DNA of 5,171 nt from the NCBI GenBank assembly GCA_003133205.1, contig PKWK01000292.1, forward strand, positions 1 to 5,171. Direction: 5' to 3'. Positions 1 to 5,171 of this stretch are shown piece by piece. A program made the position numbers and the translations under genes. This DNA comes from Granulicella sp. Its GTDB lineage: Bacteria > Acidobacteriota > Terriglobia > Terriglobales > Acidobacteriaceae. Under the pieces are notes generated by a model that was not told where the DNA came from, ran no database searches, and saw only the letters and a list, made by a program, of their open reading frames with translations. Each line of letters begins with the position of its first letter. The stretch's first letter is position 1.

Positions 1-30
1 GAGATCAACGCGAAGCACTACGGACACTGA
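1..30 (+). CDS. C-terminal tail of an unidentified upstream gene (partial)
   Basis: The first 30 bases read in frame 1 as EINAKHYGH followed by TGA at 28-30. The stop sits 7 bases before the ATG of the next gene, and its last two bases (GA) are part of the GAGGA Shine-Dalgarno of that gene. This arrangement is typical of the end of a preceding operon member. Nine residues are too few to identify the family. The reading is inferred from the context and the frame could be fortuitous. Confidence 0.35.
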   Translation, partial: EINAKHYGH

Positions 31-37
31 GGAAAGA

Positions 38-523
38 ATGCGAAGAATCGACTATCAAGGGATTGCACCAAAAGCGGTCTCCACCATGCTCGAGATGCAA
101 CGGTATGTGGACCAGTGCAGTCTCGAAAGACCGCTGCTCGAACTGGCGAAGTTGCGAGCATCTCAGATCAACGGTTGTGCCTATTGCGTGGACATGCACA
201 GTAAGGATCTACGTGCATTAGGTGAATCGGAGCAACGACTCTACGCAGTCGTTGTTTGGCGCGAAGCACCTTTCTTCAATGATCGTGAACGTGCCGCTCT
301 TGCGTGGACGGAGGCGGTCACTCTCGTGTCGGAAACCGGAGTACCGGATGATGTCTACGAGAATGCGAGAAGTCAATTCAACGAGAAGGAATTGGTGGAC
401 CTGACGATGGCTGTTATCGCAATTAATGGTTGGAATCGGCTCGCAGTCAGTTTTAGGGCAGTTGCGGGAAGCTATCAGCCGCCCTCACCAGTTGGCGGCT
501 CCGAAGCGAAAGCAGATTCGTAG
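38..523 (+). CDS. AhpD-like carboxymuconolactone decarboxylase (CMD) family protein
   Basis: A 161-residue protein of the AhpD/CMD superfamily. These are small all-helical cytoplasmic proteins that often act as thiol peroxidases or disulfide reductases. The active-site motif is visible: E35, then INGCAYCVDMH with C47, C50 and H54. The E-to-C spacing of 12 and the CxxC-x3-H layout match the catalytic Glu118, Cys130, Cys133 and His137 of Mycobacterium tuberculosis AhpD. The position of AhpD His132 is Tyr49 here, which is common in stand-alone CMD proteins. The second half (FFNDRERAALAWTEAVT, then ELVDLTMAVIAINGWNRLAV) is the usual CMD fold continuation. The last 15 or so residues are a polar tail. 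The ATG is preceded by GAGGA at 29-33. The gene may be co-transcribed with the glycosylase gene 59 bases downstream. A peroxidase role is plausible but the substrate cannot be told from sequence. Confidence 0.9.
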   Translation: MRRIDYQGIAPKAVSTMLEMQRYVDQCSLERPLLELAKLRASQINGCAYCVDMHSKDLRALGESEQRLYAVVVWREAPFFNDRERAALAWTEAVTLVSETGVPDDVYENARSQFNEKELVDLTMAVIAINGWNRLAVSFRAVAGSYQPPSPVGGSEAKADS

Positions 524-543
524 CAGAAGGATAACTTGGACGT

Positions 544-550
544 GGAGGAG
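544..550 (+). promoter_or_regulatory. Strong Shine-Dalgarno (GGAGGAG) not aligned with the alkA start
   Basis: GGAGGAG is a near-ideal Shine-Dalgarno. It lies 32 bases before the TTG chosen for the glycosylase, too far to serve it, and the glycosylase frame has a TGA at 574-576 in between. It is spaced 10 bases from an ATG at 561 in another frame, which opens a 23-codon reading frame ending at 632. Confidence 0.45.
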
Positions 551-560
551 TTTTGTCCAA

Positions 561-632
561 ATGGGGCAACAGGTGACCCGCTTTGAACTCATTGAGTTTC
601 GTGCTGTGTCCAATTGCGCCGTTTCGGCTTGA
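561..632 (+). CDS. Possible 23-residue leader peptide overlapping the alkA start
   Basis: This ATG-initiated frame follows a strong GGAGGAG at 544-550 with 10-base spacing. It reads MGQQVTRFELIEFRAVSNCA and a few more residues, then stops at TGA 630-632. It overlaps the first 50 bases of the glycosylase gene in the +2 frame. It has no recognisable domain. Either it is translated and influences initiation at TTG 583, or the Shine-Dalgarno is fortuitous, or the glycosylase start region carries a small frame error. The third option is less likely, because the glycosylase frame itself carries the expected FVLCPIAPFRLDL N-terminus. Confidence 0.3.
   Translation: MGQQVTRFELIEFRAVSNCAVSA
571..576 (+). 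promoter_or_regulatory. Ribosome binding site supporting the TTG start of alkA
   Basis: AGGTGA ends 6 bases before TTG 583-585, a normal spacing for a moderately strong Shine-Dalgarno. Its TGA is also the in-frame stop that limits the glycosylase frame upstream, so 583 is the most upstream start possible. TTG 592 and GTG 601 are in-frame alternatives with poorer upstream sequence. Confidence 0.5.
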
Positions 633-1536
633 TCTTACCGTTTGGGCTTTGCGTCGGCGTGCACGCAATATCGTCGATCGATGGGATGGCGCCAACTACC
701 GACGAGTCATGGTGGTTCATGAAGAACCGCTCGAAGTTCTGGTAACGCAGTCCGGTACCCCTGAGCGCGCCCGGCTGAGAGTCACTCTGACCGGCAAGCA
801 CATCAACCGGCAGTCTCAAGACACAGTGAAGTCTGTGCTGACTCGCATGCTGGATCTTCGAATCGATCTAAGCGAGTTCTATCGGCTGGCCCTTGGAGAC
901 AAGCGCCTTGGAGCTCTGATCGAACAGTTCCGCGGACTCATGCCACCACGCTTTCCAGACGTGTTCGAAGGTCTTGTGAACGCGATCGCATGCCAACAAC
1001 TATCGCTTACTGTCGGTATTGAATTGCTGAATCGACTGGCGAGGCGGTGCAGCCCAGTTCTCCAATCCGACGGCTCCATTGAATATGGATTTCCTAGGTC
1101 GAAGGATCTTCTCCTACTGAAGGCAGAAGCATTTCGCGAACTAGGTTTCAGCTATCGCAAAGCCAAGTATTTGTTGGGACTGTCGCAAGAGACAGCTACA
1201 GGCCAGTTTGATTCCGAGCAATTGGAGCACCTGGACAATCCGGCCGTCACTCAGATGCTCTTGAAGCTGCACGGAGTTGGGCGATGGACTGCCGAGTACG
1301 TGCTGCTCCGGAGCCTCGGTAGAACTAGCGTATTTCCAGGCGATGACGTTGGTGCGCGTAACAGGTTGGCTCTTTGGCTCGGACTCGGACGGTCATTGGA
1401 TTACAACAGCACGAGACGTATCGTTTCCCGCTGGCGGCCATATGCCGGTTTGGTCTACCTTCACCTATTGTTGGCGGGCCTGACTCAATCTGGAGAAATC
1501 CTTAAAACCGGGCCTTTGGTCATCGCTGGAACGTGA
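583..1536 (+). CDS. alkA: DNA-3-methyladenine glycosylase, AlkA type (HhH-GPD superfamily)
   Basis: A 317-residue base-excision repair glycosylase that would remove alkylated purines such as 3-methyladenine from DNA, leaving an abasic site. The N-terminal part (about 10-110) has the PFRLDLTVWALRRR and VDRWDG sequences of the AlkA N-terminal domain. The helical core starts near 118 (GLMPPRFPDVFEGLVNAIAC). The helix-hairpin-helix is LLKLHGVGRWTAEYVLL at 226-242. The Gly/Pro-Asp loop is VFPGDDVGARN at 250-260, where D255 aligns with the catalytic Asp238 of E. coli AlkA. No FeS-cluster cysteines follow, as expected for AlkA rather than MutY/Nth. The start is TTG; only TTG 583, TTG 592 or GTG 601 are possible, since the frame is closed at 574-576. 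The stop lies 15 bases from the convergent trpS stop. Function is confident from motifs; the exact lesion range is not known. Confidence 0.92.
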   Translation: MNSLSFVLCPIAPFRLDLTVWALRRRARNIVDRWDGANYRRVMVVHEEPLEVLVTQSGTPERARLRVTLTGKHINRQSQDTVKSVLTRMLDLRIDLSEFYRLALGDKRLGALIEQFRGLMPPRFPDVFEGLVNAIACQQLSLTVGIELLNRLARRCSPVLQSDGSIEYGFPRSKDLLLLKAEAFRELGFSYRKAKYLLGLSQETATGQFDSEQLEHLDNPAVTQMLLKLHGVGRWTAEYVLLRSLGRTSVFPGDDVGARNRLALWLGLGRSLDYNSTRRIVSRWRPYAGLVYLHLLLAGLTQSGEILKTGPLVIAGT

Positions 1537-1551
1537 ATCGCCTAGTCGGCA
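1537..1551. other. Convergent 15-base gap between alkA and trpS stop codons
   Basis: The plus-strand glycosylase ends at 1536 and the minus-strand trpS ends at 1552. No GC-rich hairpin with a T run is visible in or immediately around the gap for either strand. Termination must therefore happen inside the opposing gene, by Rho or by a structure not obvious by eye. Confidence 0.6.
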
Positions 1552-2556
1552 TCACGCTATATGGGTTTGAGGTTGAACAAATCCGAGGTGGTCATAAACG
1601 GAAGTGAGCGTCTGCGCCGCCATGGTTTTCGCCTTTTCCGAGCCCTTGGTCAAAATATGTTCAATCTGATCCCGATCCGCCTCGATTTGCTCGTATCGCT
1701 CCCGAATTGGACGTAAATACTCCATCAGCCTGTCCGCTAACGCTTTCTTGAACTGCACATACGTTCTGCCGGCAAACATCTCTTCTGTATCCCGAATGTC
1801 GACTCCGTCAATAATGGAATAGATTACCAAGAGATTGCTAATTGCCGGCTTGTCGATCGATATTCTGATTTCGCAGTCGGAATCCGTCACGGCCGATTGG
1901 ATCTTGGCCTGGATTTCTTCTGGACGATCCGTAAGGAAAATGGTTCCCAAGGGTGACTCCGAAGATTTGGACATCTTCTTCTGTGGGTTCTGAAGATCCA
2001 TAATACGGGCACCCATAGGTGCGATCAAGGGCTCGGGAATCGTGAACGTCGCAGAGAATCGGTTATTGAACCGCTGTGCAAGATCGCGAGCCAATTCAAG
2101 ATGCTGTTTCTGGTCTTCTCCGACCGGAACGCTGTCCGCCTGATAGAGCAAGATATCGGCGGCCTGCAGCACGGGATAGGTAAACAACCCTGCGGTCGCT
2201 CCAGCCTCATCCCGCCGAGATTCTTTTTCTTTGAACTGCACCATACGGCGCAATTCTCCCACACGCGTAAGACAGTTCAAAACCCACGCAAGCTCGGCAT
2301 GATATCCAACTTGGGATTGAAGAAACAGGATTGAACGCTTCGGATCGATTCCCAGGGACAACAGGAGGGTTGCGGTTTCCCACGTTCGCTTCCGTAACTC
2401 TCCCGGGTCCTGGGGCGTCGTGATCGCGTGCAGGTCGGCAATAAGGAAGAGGCATTCCGCATCGGCCTGTCGCGCCACCCAATGCCGTAATGCCCCGAGG
2501 TAATTGCCGAGGTGAATCTCGCCCGTAGGCTGGATGCCCGAGAGGATGCGAGTCAC
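1552..2556 (-). CDS. trpS: Tryptophanyl-tRNA synthetase
   Basis: A class I aminoacyl-tRNA synthetase that charges tRNA-Trp with tryptophan in the cytoplasm. With the GTG start at 2556 it has 334 residues, the usual bacterial TrpS length. The start VTRILSGIQPTGEIHLGNYLGA carries the HIGH-type signature (PTGEIHLGN, 10-18). FTYPVLQAADILLYQ follows with D134, the tryptophan-contacting Asp region, then VPVGEDQKQHLEL near 143-155. The second ATP signature KMSKS is at 194-198. Upstream codons of the same frame extend to 2664, but they run inside the cupin gene and do not resemble TrpS. GTG 2556 has GGAAAGG at 2565-2571 with 8-base spacing. The start overlaps the cupin stop as GTGA, implying translational coupling. 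No T-box or trp leader is visible ahead of it, and the gene has no own intergenic region. Confidence 0.97.
   Translation of the reverse strand: MTRILSGIQPTGEIHLGNYLGALRHWVARQADAECLFLIADLHAITTPQDPGELRKRTWETATLLLSLGIDPKRSILFLQSQVGYHAELAWVLNCLTRVGELRRMVQFKEKESRRDEAGATAGLFTYPVLQAADILLYQADSVPVGEDQKQHLELARDLAQRFNNRFSATFTIPEPLIAPMGARIMDLQNPQKKMSKSSESPLGTIFLTDRPEEIQAKIQSAVTDSDCEIRISIDKPAISNLLVIYSIIDGVDIRDTEEMFAGRTYVQFKKALADRLMEYLRPIRERYEQIEADRDQIEHILTKGSEKAKTMAAQTLTSVYDHLGFVQPQTHIA
2553..2556 (-). other. GTGA stop/start overlap coupling the cupin gene to trpS
   Basis: On the minus strand the bases are G-T-G-A: GTG (2556-2554) starts trpS and TGA (2555-2553) ends the cupin gene. This 4-base overlap is the classic arrangement for translational coupling. 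Combined with the Shine-Dalgarno at 2565-2571, it fixes the trpS start. Confidence 0.85.
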
Positions 2557-3056
2557 GCAGAATGCCTTTCCGCCGCAAAATCGCCGGCCACTCGATCCGA
2601 ACTGGCGCAGAGGGAATGAAGGGTTTGCGCACTCGCTTGTGCACAGACCCTTTCCACGATGCACGGTTCGGGGTCTTCCGGCCAGGCAATCGTGATCAGC
2701 AAAGCGCTCTCCTCGAGAGCCTCTACGTCGTGGGACAAATGTGGATCGAGTGAGATGATGTGCCCCGATGGGACATCGAAAACCTCATTAAACACATGGA
2801 CCTTAATACGTCCACTCACAACCTGAATCACCACGGTGCCACGTGTTTGGTGTCGGACCAGATGTGCGCCGCGTTCCAAATCCAAAAGCACGATTCGGCA
2901 ATCGCGGTGTTTTACCAGTGTCCTGGCATTGCGATGGCCAGACCAGTTGGATTCCTGCTTCAGTTGCATCACTGCCGCGGGCAAATCAAATTCCAAAATT
3001 GGTCCACCCGTTGCCATTGGAGGGCGAAGTCCCTCTACAACCTGATTCCGTCTCAT
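2553..3056 (-). CDS. Small cupin-domain protein with incomplete metal site
   Basis: A 167-residue protein whose centre is a single cupin beta-barrel. After a leader of about 19 residues, LEFDLPAAVMQLK opens the domain. RIVLLDLERGAHLVRHQTRG (54-73) holds cupin motif 1, VVIQVVSGRIKVHVFNEVFDVPSGHI follows, and LDPHLSHDVEALEESALLITIAWP (103-126) holds motif 2. Only H69 and H109 of the usual three His plus Glu are seen. The second His of HxH is T71, and no Glu follows at the usual spacing. The metal site is therefore degenerate or altered. About 40 residues follow the domain, rich in Ala, Ser and Cys, without known features. ATG 3056 is chosen because AGGAG (3061-3065) lies 4 bases upstream; ATG 3017 is an alternative. 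The same frame is open to 3107. The gene lies 87 bases after hemerythrin and overlaps trpS. Function unknown; a sensing or small-ligand role is only a guess. Confidence 0.82.
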   Translation of the reverse strand: MRRNQVVEGLRPPMATGGPILEFDLPAAVMQLKQESNWSGHRNARTLVKHRDCRIVLLDLERGAHLVRHQTRGTVVIQVVSGRIKVHVFNEVFDVPSGHIISLDPHLSHDVEALEESALLITIAWPEDPEPCIVERVCAQASAQTLHSLCASSDRVAGDFAAERHSA

Positions 3057-3143
3057 TTTGCTCCTACCGAAGTGCTCGAAAAATCTGCCGGGACTCTGCA
3101 TAGCCATCTCCCCTTCCCCAGTCTGCGGGTACTGACCGTAGAA

Positions 3144-3722
3144 TCATGCGACGTTTGCCTGTTCCCAAAGGCATGCGCTTTCAGAACAAAGCCGGATCGC
3201 TGTGAAGAAGTCTTCCACTGTACGCCGTGCACGCTCTCCTGTGGTCGAATCGATCGCTCGTAAGGAGACTGCCAGCGTTTCCTGGTCCCCTTCCGAGAGC
3301 AACTTATCGGCCATGGGAAGCAGCAAGTAGTCTTCTTTCCAGATGTGATCCGGGTAAATTTCAGCCAGCGAGTGGAGCGTGTCAATCAAGGTGTCGGTCA
3401 CCATGCCGTCGCTTTTGACGTAAACGTCAACTGCGGAGGACAGCTGGCCGGCGAATGTCTTGAGTTTCTGGTCTTCATGATCGAGCGCAGCGATCGGGCA
3501 GCTCCCGGAGGGCACTCCTCTCTCTCGCAACATGCTGAAGAGTCGCTGCTCTTCCGCGCGATGATACTGATCCCCATAGACACGCAGAAATTCAACAATG
3601 CTCTGAAGAACATTTGCCGGAACCTTTGCCCCTTTTTCTAAAACTTCGGCGCACGTCCCGCATGCGGCAGCTACTCGCTCAATGACGCGATGTTCCCGTT
3701 CAAGAATCTCCGTGGCCTTCAT
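3144..3722 (-). CDS. Hemerythrin-like di-iron protein
   Basis: A 192-residue cytoplasmic four-helix-bundle protein of the hemerythrin HHE family. These bind a non-haem di-iron centre and handle O2, NO or iron-sulfur repair. The candidate ligands are all present: H11 (EREHRVIER), H54 and E58 (DQYHRAEE), H82 (LDHEDQK), H126 and E130 (YPDHIWKED). Their spacing is close to that of the E. coli YtfE/RIC di-iron ligands, but the N-terminal ScdA_N region of YtfE is absent. A CGTC motif (C21, C24) follows the first ligand by about ten residues, with further cysteines at 75, 179 and 184. ATG 3722 is preceded by GGGAGG with 5-base spacing. The frame is open to 3815, but those upstream codons have poorer starts. 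Probably first gene of a hemerythrin-cupin-trpS unit. An oxidative or nitrosative stress role fits the family, but is inferred. Confidence 0.88.
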   Translation of the reverse strand: MKATEILEREHRVIERVAAACGTCAEVLEKGAKVPANVLQSIVEFLRVYGDQYHRAEEQRLFSMLRERGVPSGSCPIAALDHEDQKLKTFAGQLSSAVDVYVKSDGMVTDTLIDTLHSLAEIYPDHIWKEDYLLLPMADKLLSEGDQETLAVSLRAIDSTTGERARRTVEDFFTAIRLCSESACLWEQANVA

Positions 3723-3989
3723 GTCTTCCTCCCACTTCAACAACTGTGTCTCCATTTCCGCATCGATTGGAGGGCAGCGCAATGGTTGGCTTGTACCGTT
3801 GGGCATCACCTGCATACCAGTGATCTTGCAGTAAAGTCCTGGGAGCGCAGGTGTTACAGGTCGTTGCTACGTGAAGGCGATTGCTCGAATCAGCGACACA
3901 CCTCGCTTCTATACAACAAATACCTCATGGGTGTTCTATGGGGAGCAAGTGCTTGACGTATTAGGCGGCAACTATCCAATCGCTCTCTT
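3723..3989. promoter_or_regulatory. Intergenic region upstream of the hemerythrin gene
   Basis: This 267-base non-coding stretch separates the DUF488 stop from the hemerythrin start and should contain the promoter of the hemerythrin-cupin-trpS unit. No convincing -35/-10 pair could be picked by eye on the minus strand. It contains an imperfect dyad, ATCAC at 3805-3809 and GTGAT at 3820-3824, and a wider inverted pair, CACCTGC at 3807-3813 and GCAGGTG at 3847-3853. No FNR-type TTGAT-N4-ATCAA site is present. The open frames crossing it on either strand are not gene-like. Confidence 0.45.
3805..3824. repeat. Small inverted repeat (ATCAC-N10-GTGAT)
   Basis: Two 5-base arms separated by 10 bases lie about 80 to 100 bases upstream of the hemerythrin start codon, a plausible operator position. 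The left arm overlaps a second inverted pair, CACCTGC/GCAGGTG, whose right arm is at 3847-3853. Arms this short arise often by chance, so a regulatory role is only a possibility. Confidence 0.2.
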
Positions 3990-4667
3990 TCAGCCGCTTC
4001 CAGTATTTGGAGGCGCGGGATAGGTAAGCCGTTTCCGCTTCACGCAAGCCCAGGGAGTCAGAGCATGAGGGCGAGTGCGTGTCCGGCTAGTGATCTCCTC
4101 TACGCTGATACTTCGAACCAGAAGCGCGTCAGCGATCAGTGAGCGATGGCATCGCCAAGGGACAGCCTCAGCACACATGATCGCGGTGCGGCGCGTTTGG
4201 GCTATGCGAATTAACTCGACCAGGGCATTTTCAAAGTCCGGAGTCTGCATATAATCGGCAAAACCGCGGAAGCTGGCATTGTGCCATCCAGAATTGATGG
4301 AATCGTAACGCGCGCGCCTCAGCCCGCCAAGTCCGGGCATGTGACGGTAACGGATTCCAACTTTCTTGAGGGAGCCGGGGAGGCTATCGCCATTGAACTG
4401 CGGATTGTGCCGTGAGCGTGGGATTGTGCGAATGTCGACCAACTGCTTTACGCCGTGAGCAAGCAGTAGGTCTTCAAATTCTTCGATAGGTCGCGTCGAA
4501 TGCCCCACAGTGAAAATCACGACGGGACTTTGTTTTGCTTTGGCCCGTCGCCTGGCAGGCTGCTTGATGCTCGTGGCGACCTCGCTCTCAAGAACACTCG
4601 GAGAGGAACGAACGAATTTTGGAAATCGTCGAACGATCTGGCTCCTGGACGCGGAAATCATCGGCAT
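3990..4667 (-). CDS. DUF488 domain-containing protein
   Basis: A 225-residue protein whose residues 49-215 or so form a DUF488 domain, a widespread family with no settled function. The family signatures are clear: VIFTVGHSTRPIEEFEDLL (50-68), LVDIRTIPRSRHNPQFN (76-92), GLGGLRR, GWHNASFRGFADYMQT (127-142) and the Cys-containing MCAEAVPWRCHRSLIADAL (164-182). The C-terminus RTRTRPHALTPWACVKRKRL is also typical. The first 48 residues are not part of the domain and are basic, with QPARRRAKAK at 36-45. ATG 4667 has GGAGG 4 bases upstream; ATG 4661, two codons later, has 10-base spacing and is an alternative. Longer frames reaching 4781 overlap the previous gene and lack support. The gene lies 67 bases after the nucleotidyltransferase and could share its transcript. 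The conserved Cys/Arg/His cluster suggests catalysis or nucleic-acid related chemistry, but this is unproven. Confidence 0.88.
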   Translation of the reverse strand: MPMISASRSQIVRRFPKFVRSSPSVLESEVATSIKQPARRRAKAKQSPVVIFTVGHSTRPIEEFEDLLLAHGVKQLVDIRTIPRSRHNPQFNGDSLPGSLKKVGIRYRHMPGLGGLRRARYDSINSGWHNASFRGFADYMQTPDFENALVELIRIAQTRRTAIMCAEAVPWRCHRSLIADALLVRSISVEEITSRTRTRPHALTPWACVKRKRLTYPAPPNTGSG

Positions 4668-4734
4668 TGCACCTCCAATTATTCGGCGAGGACTTGCGAC
4701 AATCTCGGTGTCGGTTGCAGGATACTGGATTTCG

Positions 4735-5171
4735 CTAAGCAGGCAATGAGTGCAAAGCAGTAATTTCCAAGGCCGCCTCATGAGTCACATCGCTAGGTGG
4801 CAACATGGCTACCTGTTCCGGTTCAAGGCCGCAAACACCGCAGACCCGGGTACCAGCCCATGGGTTTTCGATGCCGCTCTCCCTCAATGCAGTGACCAGC
4901 CTGCGCGGATCCCCTAAATCACTCCAGCCCACTTCCCCACAGTTGGCAACAGCAAGCCCTTCGGTACTGACGGACAACACCTGTTTTGAAAAGTCGGTTG
5001 GAGTCAGCCGATCGTAGATATACTGCATTTGTTCCTCTTCCGTATCCAGGCCGCAATCGGCAAGCGTCGACCCGAGGGTCTCGTAGATCGTGGAGGACGC
5101 GCGTCTGATCATTCCAAGAAAGGCTCCAACGGTACCCACCATCACGAAGGTGTTCCACAAGCAACCGTCGG
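4735..5171 (-). CDS. Sugar-1-phosphate nucleotidyltransferase, C-terminal part (mannose-1-phosphate guanylyltransferase-like)
   Basis: Only the last 144 or so residues are in the window; the reading frame continues beyond the right edge, starting here at DGCLWNTFVMVG. That GC-LWN-F block matches the NTP_transferase family segment where the sugar-phosphate pocket is formed. Downstream, YIYDRLTPTDFSKQVLS (about 51-67) and EVGWSDLGDPRRLV (79-92) match the closing part of mannose-1-phosphate guanylyltransferase-like enzymes, including the conserved W-S-D-L-G motif. These enzymes make GDP- or other NDP-sugars for polysaccharide and glycan synthesis. A tail of about 40 residues follows, including VCGVCGLEPEQ with a CxxC. 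A TTG at 5160 could be mistaken for a start, but the frame is open upstream and the codon encodes the Leu of LWNTF. The exact sugar and nucleotide cannot be assigned without the N-terminal half. Confidence 0.75.
   Translation of the reverse strand, partial: DGCLWNTFVMVGTVGAFLGMIRRASSTIYETLGSTLADCGLDTEEEQMQYIYDRLTPTDFSKQVLSVSTEGLAVANCGEVGWSDLGDPRRLVTALRESGIENPWAGTRVCGVCGLEPEQVAMLPPSDVTHEAALEITALHSLPA

Noticed and set aside
583..632. Frameshift at the glycosylase N-terminus joining ATG 561 to the main frame
   Set aside because: The main frame already carries the F-x-L-x-P-x-x-P-F-R lead-in expected of the family, so no frameshift is needed; a separate short frame is the simpler reading.
1490..1560. 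Rho-independent terminator between alkA and trpS
   Set aside because: No stable hairpin followed by a T run could be found on either strand in this stretch.
2557..2664. 36-residue N-terminal extension of TrpS using the most upstream start
   Set aside because: The added residues do not resemble TrpS, lie wholly in the cupin gene, and the GTG at 2556 has a good Shine-Dalgarno and gives the standard length.
2207..2689. 160-codon minus-strand frame overlapping the start of trpS and the end of the cupin
   Set aside because: It is out of frame with both real genes, and its translation is Arg/Pro-rich with no domain, whereas the two overlapping genes are clearly recognised.
2760..3263. 167-codon plus-strand open frame opposite the cupin and hemerythrin genes
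   Set aside because: It spans the antisense of two well-supported genes and their gap, has no recognisable domain and no clear Shine-Dalgarno; it is a shadow frame.
3016..3775. Direct repeat ATTGGAGGGC at 3016-3025 and 3766-3775
   Set aside because: Ten-base matches are expected by chance several times in a window of this size, and flanking bases do not continue the match.
3953..3978. Possible plus-strand promoter TTGACG ... TATCCA
   Set aside because: The spacing is only 14 bases, and no plus-strand gene follows.

Overview
The window is a gene-dense bacterial chromosome segment with seven recognisable protein genes, one short upstream gene tail and no RNA genes. No mobile element, CRISPR array or long repeat was seen. 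The mix of a PFRLDLTVWALRRR-type AlkA glycosylase, a stand-alone cupin beside a hemerythrin, a DUF488 protein and a short TrpS is reminiscent of Acidobacteriota or a neighbouring soil lineage. That is a weak inference from gene style; nothing in the window is a taxonomic marker.

Left part (1-1536, plus strand): the last ten codons of an unidentified gene are followed 7 bases later by an AhpD-like carboxymuconolactone decarboxylase family protein (38-523). After a 59-base gap comes an AlkA-type DNA-3-methyladenine glycosylase (583-1536, TTG start). The two could share a transcript and would make a small peroxide/alkylation stress pair, but this is inferred from proximity only.

Right part (1552 to the right edge, minus strand): reading from the right edge leftward, the genes are the C-terminal half of a sugar-1-phosphate nucleotidyltransferase (4735 to beyond 5171), a DUF488 protein (3990-4667), a di-iron hemerythrin-like protein (3144-3722), a small cupin (2553-3056) and tryptophanyl-tRNA synthetase trpS (1552-2556). 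The cupin stop and the trpS start overlap as GTGA, so the cupin and trpS are probably translationally coupled. Hemerythrin, cupin and trpS look like one transcription unit whose promoter would lie in the 267-base gap 3723-3989. The plus and minus blocks meet tail to tail with only 15 bases between stop codons.

Novelty: nothing here amounts to a clear new system. The points most worth checking are the hemerythrin-cupin pair fused translationally to a housekeeping tRNA synthetase, the incomplete metal site of the cupin, a 23-codon reading frame with a very strong Shine-Dalgarno overlapping the alkA start, and the CxxC next to the first iron ligand of the hemerythrin.
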